Below, piece by piece: positions 24,703-35,403 of a stretch of DNA of 64,000 nt. The position numbers and the translations under genes were made by a program. Every line of letters begins with the position of its first letter. Position 1 is the first letter of the stretch. Where the stretch lies: assembly GCA_026261815.1 (NCBI GenBank), contig JAMPIT010000258.1, positions 12,639,501-12,703,500 on the forward strand. The letters are read 5' to 3'. The stretch is from Monarcha castaneiventris obscurior. Its lineage: Eukaryota > Chordata > Aves > Passeriformes > Monarchidae. The notes under the pieces are model-generated. The model was given only the letters and a program-made list of their open reading frames with translations. It ran no database searches and had not been told where the DNA came from.

Positions 24703-24943
24703 CACAGAAACAGAATAATTTAAGTTGTAAGGGACCTCTGGAGATCATCTGGTCCAACCTCTCTCTCAAAGCAGAGCCAGCTTTGAAGTTAGAGCAAGCT
24801 TCAAAGTTAGACCAGGTTGCTCAAGGTCATATTCAGTCGAGTTTTGAATATCTCCAAGGACAGAGATTTCACAACCTCTCAGGGCAACCTATTCCAGTAC
24901 TTGACCACCCTTATTTCGAAAAAAAAAATATTTTCTTATATCA
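24703..24943 (-). mobile_element. CR1 LINE 3' fragment
   Basis: The plus strand shows the complement of a CR1 3' region: gtaagggacctctggagatc, atctggtccaacctctc, aggttgctcaaggtcat, cagtcgagttttgaatatct, ccaaggacagagatttcaca, acctctcagggcaacct and ttccagtacttgaccaccc. It ends in a decayed A-rich ttcttatatc motif. These strings occur in this order in avian CR1 antisense sequence. The insertion is 5'-truncated, as most CR1 copies are. An 18-bp tandem duplication sits inside it at 24779-24814. The ORF crossing it on the plus strand is an antisense shadow, not a gene. Confidence 0.92.
24779..24814 (+). repeat. 18-bp tandem duplication inside the CR1 fragment
   Basis: Unit 1 is agctttgaagttagagca and unit 2 is agcttcaaagttagacca, which agree at 15 of 18 positions. 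CR1 copies normally have a single gaagttaga-type segment here, so this looks like a local duplication in this copy or its source subfamily. Confidence 0.7.
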
Positions 24944-26825
24944 TGTTCTACAGTTAGTTATATAGTCTTCCAGTAGAAAAGTCTTGTCCCATGAGATGAA
25001 AAAGAAACCTTTAAACTAAGGTTTCTTCATATTTTTTGGGGTTTTTTACTCAAAGAAGAGTGATATTGACTGCAGAAGGCACAAGAAAATATTTGAAAGA
25101 ACAAAGCTGCTATTAATTTGCTATATACTCCTTCTGGAGGTCAGCTATGCTTGAAACATTTTTTCTAGTGATTGTGTAGAGCCTGTGTTGCCATTATCTA
25201 CGTATTTTCATGGTTTTGTAGGTTAATTAAACCCAGGGAACAGCATTCAGAAGCACTGAACTTGAAAATGTATTCATAAATATGGGGTTTGATCTCTTAT
25301 CCAGCAAATTTTCATCCGTGGAAGAATGGAGTCCTAATGATCACCAAAAAACCATTTTTCTGCAGGGTACAATGTTTGATCAGCGTAAAATCATCAGCAG
25401 AGAAGACAAAACAATGTGTTTCAAGAACTTCTCTCCAAGAGGGGCATGCGTGATCAATAGGCAAATTGACTACTTGACTTGAACAGGTTTGTATCAGAGG
25501 GAACACCTGGGCCTGAAGGCTGAACAGAGAGGCCCATAGGAGGAACCCAGGGCCCCTGAAAGATCTGATCACAAACCAAAGCATCCTGTGGATAATGAAA
25601 TGGAAGGAATGTGCTTGCAGGGTTGTGTTTTTCCCTCCTTTGATCTATCTGCCATGTTTTCCTTATGAGAAAAAAAGTAATTGGATAAAAAAAAAAGAAT
25701 GTAAATTTTCCATTTTTTTAGTCCACCTGCCTCTAAAGAATAGGACAAGGTGGAATATTTCAAGGAACATACTTTTATTACAAGGATTACAGATAGATGA
25801 AGTCTAGGTTGGTTAGAGTAAGAAACTCCTGGCATTAGATACTTTCGTAAATGCTCGGCTAGCATTTAGAAGAATATTCATCATATCATGTTATGTCTTC
25901 CTATAGTAATGATAAATCAGCTAATTAAAGTTGTAATCAAATATTTAAATAATGGCATCAAACCCCACTGTGTAGCAAGTCAAAAGCTGTGGAAAAAGGC
26001 ACGGAAGATTTCTGGCATTCTGGATTTCCTCCTGTCTTGTCTGGAGTGAGTCTCAGTACTTTGCAATACTTCTGTAAAGGAACACAGCCTTTATTCTCTG
26101 CTGTCTCTTCTGTCCTGAATCTCTTTATTTCAATATGCCCATCATTACTCTCTTTAGGATGCTATGTCAGTCTTAGGAGACTTATTCAGTATGTAAAATT
26201 TTTGCTTACTTCTGGACTTAACCTTGTATCCTGTGTTTTTTCTGAAAGGACTATAAAGCACAGGGTTCTTTTTGGGGGGTGTATGTTGGATTCTCCTTTT
26301 CAGTAGTTAGTTTATTGTGTAATTCAAAACATTTTCAGCTGAAGTACTAACTTCTTCCATCCCTGGAGCAGTTAAAACTTCTTGCATAATTTTTTTATAT
26401 AGTCCTCAGAGTCCGATGCTTAGGACCTTAATTTGAGTTTGACAGATCAGCTTAAATTTTACTTTGAAGGGGAAAAAAAAAGAAAAACAACAAAACTCCT
26501 CCCACCCACCATGAACTGTATGAGCATTATAATAAAATAACCTTGAAGAGACAACTTAATTAGTATTTAAGTGATCCTGAATTACAATGAAATTCCTATG
26601 GAAATGTGAACAACCACCTGCATATCAAATAAAGTCACAAGATCATTGCCTTTACAGTAAATATAATTTAGTTCATAAAAACTGGATTTCTTAAGTAATA
26701 TATCATCAGAAGATAATACATAATTTCAAAGATTTAACCCCATAGGAATGCGTGCATGATGCATTGGCTTATGGGAAGGACTGGGAATAAGCAAGCCCTA
26801 AGTGATAGCATGAGCTGAGTTCATG

Positions 26826-26890
26826 CAGAATAACCTTGGAAAAGTCATTTTCACCTGCTTGTGCTTCAGCCAGCCCAGCTGGAATAGTGC
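26826..26890 (+). mobile_element. Possible MIR-like SINE remnant
   Basis: The strings aataaccttggaaaagtcat and tgcttgtgcttcag follow the order of the MIR 3' half, in which GTGACCTTGGGCAAGTCA is followed by TCTGTGCCTCAG. Only about 65 bp can be followed and the match is imperfect, so chance similarity is possible. Confidence 0.4.
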
Positions 26891-28576
26891 ATAAAAAGCA
26901 AAAGCCAATTGATAAGCAGATGCTGCTTTTAAGCTGGCCATTAATGACATACATGAATTTCTGATGTGTATAATTTCACACTGAAGGCAGAAAGGGTGAT
27001 TTGTATTGATGCCTCTCCTATTTTTGGTTGTGGAGTTTTTTGTTTGTTTTTTAATACATATTTGGGTTAAATACAAGGAAAAAAATATTTTTTATTGGAG
27101 AGTCGCTATTCAGTGTTCTGTTTCTGCCCCTTTCTTTACCTTCATAGTAAGATGCTTTGCCAACTAGGGAGAAACAGAATTCTCTCAATGTCATGTTGAG
27201 CCCGAAAGACATCCTGACATTAGCACAAGCATGATGATTCACACTACAGATGAAGCCTTGCTGCCCAAGGGACTCACTGTTTTCTCTTTTTTCTGAGATA
27301 CCTCTGCAACAAGAGTTCAATGAACTCTGAAGTCAAAGTTGGAGATAAGCAAACACTCAAGAAAAAGAAAACCCTTCCAAAACAGAACAGCTGCTGGACA
27401 CACAAACCCAAACCCATTCTCCTCTCAGGTTCTGCAGCTCAGCCCAGGGTCTGCCTTTCTCTCCTGTGCTCACTTACTGCAGTGACACACAGAAGAAAAT
27501 CCTAATCTGCGTGAATAAAAACTGGGAGAAATATGAAGAAAAAAATGTAGTTTTTTTCTCAACATTTTGGTGAAATTTACGCTATTATTAAAAAAAAAAT
27601 TACTCCCTTCTCCTAAAAAATTAAAAATATTAAAAAGTGAAACCTAAGAGGCAGCTGCAACAGTGAAGGCAAGCAAGGAACATGATGGAGACCCTGACTG
27701 GGAGATACAGAGCTGCTAAAAAGGACTTTCTAGATTGGTGGCAAGTGGTTTGGAGTGAGAAATTTTGGAACAAAAGCAAGGAGACTTTAGCAGGTTTATT
27801 CCAGGATAGATTGGATTTCGGTAAGGTTGAAATACATCAGTGAACTTCTGGGGACAGCAAAACGAAAAAGTGAGAAAAGGTAATGAGGCATATGGCTTTC
27901 CTGTCAGTCTGGGAAATGATCTTTCAATATGTGGAAAAATAAATTTGATCCCAATGAATGTGTGCTATAGATTATTAGGGAAAGATACTAAGACAGTCAA
28001 ATAGGTGTGGTAGAAAGTGTCGTTCCCCACCTGCCCCCAAAAAAGTCTTTAAATTTTATATTAAAATCATAACGAATGCACAATTGAATCAGTCAAAAAA
28101 TAAAGTAAATTAAAAAAAAGAATAAATTTTTCATGGAGTAAGGAAGGCAGTGATTGTCAGACAGGAAAAGAAACGCACTGAGTTCAAACCTAGCATGACT
28201 AATTTGGCTATGGTAAGATACATTATTAATATGAATTTTAAAGAACTCAAACTTCATGTTTTCATTTGATAACAAATAGCAACAACAAAAATTCAAGTCA
28301 TTTTAAATAATACATCTCAAAAAATGTAGGCATCAAAATAGTGGTATCTACCAGTACCTATGATAACAGTATTTTTTCAAGTTTCCAGTTCCATACCTTC
28401 AGTCTGAGATATAAAACAATTTTGTTCCTCATGACAATTTCTGCAATTATCTCACAGGAGCTGCCGGCAGTGCTGCTGTGATGTAACAAAAACTAAAGTT
28501 ACCTGCAGTAGACATCAATCATTTGGTAGCTAGAACAGCTTTTTGACCTGCCTCAATTATTCACGAAATGAACTGG

Positions 28577-28600
28577 TGATGATGATGATGATGATGATGA
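28577..28600 (+). repeat. (TGA)8 microsatellite
   Basis: Eight perfect TGA units, followed by an interrupted tail (agatagtgatgat). It is a candidate polymorphic trinucleotide repeat. No ORF uses it. Confidence 0.95.
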
Positions 28601-30647
28601 AGATAGTGATGATTCAGAGCAGCCTTTTTTTCTCTGTCTCACACTGAGGTCCAATATTGCTTTCAATTGCAGTGGGTTACATTAACAAAATTCTGTTCAG
28701 TGTAAAATGACAGCTACATTGCAACACTAGGCTCTCTCCAGAGCTTTCTGAATCTGCTAAAATGTCTTTTAGATGTGCTACGGGGCACAGTGCAAAGTGC
28801 TGTAACAAAACACTTAATCAAATGCTTAACTTTAAGCATATGTGCAATACCATCCTCATTCAGCAAAGCAGTAACTAGGTGATTAATGTTAAATAAATGG
28901 GACAAAGTAAAACCATGTGCTTAAAATCTAAGCTTAAATGCTTTCCTGAGAGTAGAACGTATAACTCATTTCCTTAAAAGAATGATATTCCAAATTCTTG
29001 ACTGAGCAGTGCTTGCTGTAGATTGAACAATGTCACACATGGACCTCTGACAATATCACATGAATAGGAAGTATTATTTCTCAGCAGAATAAGTTTCCAT
29101 ATGGTTAGATGACAAATAAACTTGTGGATGGATATTCTTTGTTTCTCCCAGTCTAACATTGTGGGAGACTCTTTATGTATTAAATTTGGTCATAGAGAAT
29201 AACACCTCAGGAAAATTGTTTATCTGAATAATGAAAAATTGTGCTTAAATTCACTGACTAAGGAGAGATGGTGTAACAAAGAGACTCTTTCATGGTGCCC
29301 AAACCCACTCATGACTGGTAACCACTGGTAACAATACTGTTTCTGTAAAAAACCTATAAATCTATCAGTATAATTAATGACAGTTCTCAAGGTTTTTAGA
29401 GCAAAATACTGTTATAGGATACAAACTTATGCCTTAGTTGTGATTTGGACTTCTACTTCCAGTAATGATTTTTCTTTTCCCTTGCATTTCTACTCCTATA
29501 TAAGTAGGTGTTCACAAATTTTTAAGAATTGCTCTAACTAGGTTTCATTTATTCTATTAACTGATTAATAATTTAGAAAATATTGTAGTATGGCTACTTT
29601 GTGTCTATTCCTTAAACTAAATTGTATTAAGTACAAAGCTAAGTTCCCTAAACTGCTACCACATTTTTCATAAATTAATATATACTGGGATATGCATAAG
29701 TGAGGAGGCTGGGGAAATTGTAATACATCTCTGCCACCACAATCTCAAGATATTTCAAACATGCATCTACTTCTCTTAAAAGCACTCTGAACAGTAGTTC
29801 TAAACACAGGCCAGTAAAAACCTTGAGTTCTTACAACTTAGAGTGTTACTGGAGCCACTCAATTATCCTTTAATCTGAAATCTACAGCACTACTTCAGCA
29901 CCTCCGTTGTTTTTTGTGACTCCAGCCCCTTTTGTACTGAAGCTTAATTGCACTTCCAATACTGTGATTGCTCTCACATTTTTATTGTTATGCAAGATAA
30001 AAGAGGCATTTTTTTAAAAGAAACAAATAAATAACAGGAGATTGCAAAGTTCCTCCTTATAATTTTTCTCTTTCACTATGTGGAGATCAAGCATTTTAGA
30101 ATGTGTTTTGTTATTGGAAATTCTCTTTGAAGTCTTCTTATTTATTTATTTTTCAGTCCGTTACAGACCAAAACCAGTTCATTTTGAATTATGGATGTGC
30201 TGTAAAATTAATACCGAGGGTGTTTTATGTATGTGACTGATAGAGGCACAGACACGTGTGTCCAAATTCCAGTAGGCAACATCAGTGTCCAAGAATTCCC
30301 ATTTAAAATAGTTTGAATAATAAACCTTATTTTCTTAGTGCAAGAAACAGGAGTTCATAGAAAACCTTTTTTTATTCCGTCCTTCCTTATTAAAACGCAA
30401 TCATGCTAGAAAGAACTGCAGAATTCTGGAACATATTGTGATTTAGAATAATATACCTATACAGTCTGCAGCATTAAACTTTCATTCCCACTGGACAGAA
30501 AATTGTTTTTCCAGAGATTACAGATCCTGAGAAACAACAGTTTCATTTTTATCTCAGAAAAGAAGATACTCGTATTTTCTTTAAGACTGGAAAATCTTCA
30601 CATTATTCCTTAACATGTTGAATGACCCCATTGTAGCTGTACTTAAA

Positions 30648-30662
30648 AAAATATATATATAT
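30648..30662. repeat. Short (AT)n microsatellite
   Basis: A short A run leads into about six AT units. Simple repeat. Confidence 0.7.
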
Positions 30663-31833
30663 TCTTTATCCAGAGAAGAATGGAACAATATTAGATGGAA
30701 ACATTGTCTATTCAGAATTTCCCTTTATTTTAGGGGTGGGAAAGATTCATTGTCCAAATGCTACATAATAGTCTAAAGGACATGCTTCAGGGAACACAGT
30801 GGGTTGGGAGACATGTATGCAGTTCTCTGGTCACTGGTGTATAACTAAGTAGTTCAGATCTATAGTTTGCTTCAGGCCTGCCTTACAAACAAATGGGAGC
30901 CTGGGAATTACAGCACATCCGGTACCTTTTGGAACTTCCAAAGAAACACTTTTCCCATGTTTTAAGTAACAATGGCAGATAAAGACTGTCAACTTAATGT
31001 CATGGCATATTGGAGGTGTCTATTGTTCTGCTTTCAGACAGGCATGGCTTGTCCAGCTGTGGAGCTGCTTAATCTCTGTATGATACAGCTTTGGTTTTCT
31101 CTGTGATATAAACACATTATCATGTACAGACCTTGGCATCTGTCAGCTGTAGCAGGAGCATCTCAGAGGTGCTATTATGTTTAATTCAGACATTTCTTAA
31201 AGCTAGAGAAGTGTGAAGAGACCAACTTTTGTAGCCTTATGCTTTCAGTGATTTTCAAAAATTGTTTTAAAAATAATTGTAAAGATCGTGGTTTATGTGC
31301 TAAGGACATTCTGGACAAGATTAAAGTAACAGTGAAGAAATAATAATATCTAAATTTATTTTATTTTAAAAATTTAAGTATTATTATAAGTGTGATCAAG
31401 GAGACTAAAATTCCTAAGCTAAAAAGACCAACTTGATTCTTAGATCACTGGGATGATATGAAAATTACCTCATGAATGTAGGAGAAGCTGCTACAAATAC
31501 TAAGAGTAGAATTAAAAAAAGTGGCGAATATCAGCTGTGCTTCATGGTTGTTTTAGTGAGTGCTGATGAATTTGTCTAACAAATTAGTTTAGTTTTAAAT
31601 TACATTATGAAAGGTCATTGAGCAATTTTATTTTTACATTGGCCCACAGGCTCAAACTGTGAACTAGTTAAAAAGGAAAGTACTTCTAAAAGAAAGTATT
31701 CTTGTGAAACCGTGTAACTGAAATGGACAAGATTTGCACAACTCTAATTGCAATCATTGCACTGCAGGTTGCTGATTATTTTAGACTGATTTGTATGAAA
31801 CACAGAGAAATTCTGAATATATTGAGAGCCATG

Positions 31834-31867
31834 ATTGATATAATAAATTGATTGATATAATAAAAGA
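31834..31867 (+). repeat. 17-bp tandem duplication
   Basis: The unit attgatataataaattg is followed directly by attgatataataaaaga. The first 14 bases are identical, consistent with a fairly recent local duplication. Confidence 0.85.
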
Positions 31868-32559
31868 CTGCATCTGCTTCCATGAAGGAAATAGTATCCA
31901 GTTAGCTTCCGAAGCAACTCAACATATTGCAGAAATATGAAAAATAAGATTAGGAAACTTCTCGTAAACTAGCAAATAATTGTATCAATTTATTTGAGAT
32001 ATTACCATTGAAATGGACCTTTTATTTGCTTGACAGTCTTCATAGACATCTGTGAATGAGAGCAAACAGCTTTGCGTTTGACTCAGTGCTTGGAAAACAC
32101 CTAAGAAAAAAGTGAGAGCTTGAGAGTCTCAATTTTTTCCTATAAGTTTTTCAACCACAGATAATTTTTTGATTTTTTTCCTAATTCTTTAGGCCTAACT
32201 ATCTTTCCTCAGTTTCAAAGCCCCTAAGTGTTGTCCTTTCTTTTCGGCTTTGAAATTCCTCCTTCTTCAATCTTTCATTTCTAGAGTTGTGCTGAATCTG
32301 ACAGGGGAGAGTTTGATACTTCATGATGTAGACATACTACCCACATCTGGATGCATGGAAATGCATTAGCAAAATCATCTCCCCAGGACAACCAAACATT
32401 TCTGCAGGATGTGATCGAACTGTGAAGACGCAGTCTTCCAGTTAATAGAAATCTACAAAAATCTGTAAAACCTTCATTTTAGTCTATGACTTAGAAATCA
32501 ATTCTCTTAGTCTCTACAAAATCAGCTGTGTTGGATTTCGATTATACTTTGGAGTTGGG

Positions 32560-33100
32560 CTGGAGGAAGATTCTGGACCTCTACTCCACTGTTGTGAGAC
32601 TCCACCTTTGGTACTGCATCCAGCTCTGTGGTCACCAGCATGGGAAGAACATGAACCTCTTAGAGCCAGTCCAGAGGAAGCCACCAAGAATATAAGAGGG
32701 ATGGAGAACCTCTCCTATGAGAAAAGGCTGAGAGCATTGGGATTGTTCAGCCTGGAGAAGACCTTAGGACGACCTAACTGTGACCTTCCAGTACCTGAAG
32801 GGAGTGTGCAAGAGACCTGGAGAGGGACTTCTTACAAGGGCCTGAAGTGGGAATGGCTTTAAACTGAGAGAAGGTTTAGGTTAGAAATTAGAAAGAAATT
32901 CTTTACTTTGAGGTTGGTGAGACACTGGCACTGGTTGTCCAGAGAGGTTGTGGGTGCCCCATCCCTGGAAGTGTTTTAGGCCAGGTTGGATGAGACTTTG
33001 AGGAACCTGGCCTAGTGGAAAGTGTCCCTGCCCAGTGCAATGAGCTGGAACTAGGTGATCTTTACTGTCTTTTCCAGCCCAAACCATTCCATGGTTCTAG
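32560..33100 (+). mobile_element. CR1 LINE, 5'-truncated (RT C-terminus and 3' UTR)
   Basis: About 540 bp of sense-strand CR1. The first 300 bp encode the end of the reverse transcriptase ORF: recognisable peptide pieces are ATKNIRGMENLSYEKRLRA and LGLFSLEK, typical of the CR1 RT C-terminus. Reading continues from 32608 to 32862, but an indel after the SLEK codons (near 32765) shifts the true frame, and a further deletion of roughly a dozen bases lies near 32847. The 3' UTR follows: gaaattctttactttgaggt, ggtgagacactgg, ccccatccctggaagtgtt, aggccaggttgga, ggaactaggtgatcttta, and the tail aaaccattccatggttcta, where the usual family tail is an ATTCTATG repeat. The upstream body with the endonuclease and RT core is absent, so the copy is dead on arrival. 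Confidence 0.95.
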
Positions 33101-35370
33101 AAGATGGCTAAAACAAAACTTAATCCTCAGGCCAGTTTTAATCATCACTGTCGCATAATGTGGAGAGGTCACTAAATTGCAAAGAGGACTAAAACTTATG
33201 CAAGATGAATTTGAATTTCACTGCATGTTTGGGATAAAAAAGTCAATATTAAAATACCCACAGGCTTCTCATCTTTGTCAAAAGAATTCAAGGTAGCTGT
33301 GGCCTTACACGCTACCTAACCGGACACAAAGATCAAGTGTTTTGTTTCTATCGAGATGTATCTTTCCTTAATAAGGGATAAGATCCTTTATGTACAGTTG
33401 TTTTTTACCCAAGTGAACAGGAGAGAAATGACTTCTAATCTCAGCCCTTAAAGAGGTAACACCATATATTTTTCATTAGTCACTCAGTGCTCCTTGTAAA
33501 TGCTCTGCCAACACTTATATCTGCTCATCATGTTTTCACTAAATGCCAAAACTCTTTATTCCAGTTCACATGCCTAAGCCAGAAAGGTTTTCCTGATTAA
33601 AAAGGAAGTCTTCAGTGAGAACAACATACCTGGTAGCCTTCCAATATAGGAACAAGGATATCAGGCTTTCATCCCAGCAGTGTTGTTGTTATGATTTTTC
33701 TAACCTCTTTATAAAAAGTACAGACCCTCCAAACGTTATATTAGTTCTTGGAATTCCCAAAGATGCCCATAGGCAGCACATTCAGAGGCAGACTCCTACC
33801 AATATACAGGCTTTGTATGAAACATCATTAGCAGATATCTGTGTTACAAAGTAACTGTTCCTGTGGTAGAGCACAAGAAGCATCTTATCAGTACTTGCCA
33901 TAGTGCAAAGACCACCCACAACTCTACTTCCCAAATGCATCGAGAATTTTGTCCTTTGTGCTGAAGCAGCTACCCTAAAAGAAGGTCAACTCTGGTCTTG
34001 CCTCCTTCCTTCACTGACTTGGAGACCACATCAAAGGAGCTGCATTGGAGCTCAGAAGCGCTGAGCAGAAATGAGGAAATCCCAAATGCCCTTTTGGGAG
34101 GTAACACTTCTCTCTCAGCTGTGCACTCCTCCCTGGCCCTGGCAGGGACCCTGTGTCAGAATGACTACAAATGATCTCACTGCCTGAAAGACCCCCTGTC
34201 TCAAAAACAATTTATCATTTTGGAGGGAACGAGGAGCATTTTGTTGACTTCAGCTGAGAAAATAGCAAAAAAAGAAAACTTTAAGAATAGCATGAATCTT
34301 TTGATAGCATTGAAACTAGCAGTTATTTCCCCTGGATTGATTCAATTGGATCATTAAATTTCTTTTGTTGGGTTTAATAGAGAATGATTGAAAAATCAAT
34401 GTATACATGCTTGAGATCATGGAAATGATGATATGTCAAAATGTCAGAGGGGCTGAAGGGGTAATGATAGAGTGTGGAAGAAAAGTCTCCCTTTGACTGC
34501 TGTACTTGGAAACTGAAAGGCTGAAAGTTTCTCACTAAACACTGTCTTTTACTTTTTGAAGAATTTGACATTCATTGTGCCTCAATACACTTTTTTAAAA
34601 AAGAAACCATTCCCCAAAGAAATCACAGGAGTTATTCTTCCATACCCAAATGAAAGTGACAATAAATTGGTAACTCTTTCAAGTATATTTCAGCTATATG
34701 TGAAGTCACATATGATAGTCAGATAATAAATTCAGTGATGAGAAAAAGAAATAATTGTGGAGTTTACACAGTGGTTGCTGTCAGTGGCAGGTATTTCTAA
34801 AATTTTAAGATAAGTGAGTGCATTTTGTATTGTAGATTTATAAAAAGATACGTGAATGTCAAAGCTTCAAAAAAGTTATCAGAATATGACTCCATTTTAA
34901 CCCAAAAAGTGAGTTCCAGATATTCTTGAAGCCTGAAAAAATACCTAAAAAATTAAGTATAATGAACTAATTATGCTTTGGACATTTGCATAGTACTTCA
35001 GGTCACTTGTCTTTGGATTCTGGCTGATCCTTTTTCTTTTGCAGTGTATTTCAAAATGATACTTAAAAATACTAGAAAATGTTTCCATAAATAATGTTTC
35101 TAATTTGTCTGAGCTTGGAGAATTCTTTGGATAACTTTTGAGACCTCTTTTGTGACATCAGCACGATTTTTACTTCAAGATGTTTGTTCCAGTCATGGCA
35201 GTTATGGTTAAGCCTTGCTAGGAAGGAGCTTCAGGTGTCCTCTTTAACCAGTTTAAATTTCCTTTGCTATGTGCAAAGTGAGTGAAGATCTAACCATTAA
35301 AAATTATTTCCCTGAAATCTGTGAGCTGAGACCCCACTTTTAACTTTAAAGACCATATTTAAACAAACCA

Positions 35371-35403
35371 AAAAACCCAAAGAGACAAAAACCCAAAGAA
35401 AAC
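35371..35403 (+). repeat. A/C-rich tandem repeat, 16-bp unit
   Basis: The unit aaaaacccaaagagac is followed by aaaaacccaaagaaaac, preceded by more A/C-rich sequence. Low-complexity DNA. Confidence 0.75.

Larger units (their letters stand above)
24951..32559. other. AT-rich non-coding sequence
   Basis: About 7.6 kb with no supportable gene. It holds a weak MIR-like match near 26826, a TGA microsatellite, a 17-bp tandem duplication and several A-rich tracts. ORFs reach 105 codons, with no domains. The stretch around 27660-27900 is less AT-rich and purine-rich but matched no known family by eye. Confidence 0.55.

Noticed and set aside
24654..24965. 103-codon plus-strand ORF
   Set aside because: Most of it is the antisense strand of the CR1 fragment.
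32881..33087. 68-codon minus-strand ORF
   Set aside because: It is the antisense of the CR1 3' UTR at 32.6-33.1 kb.
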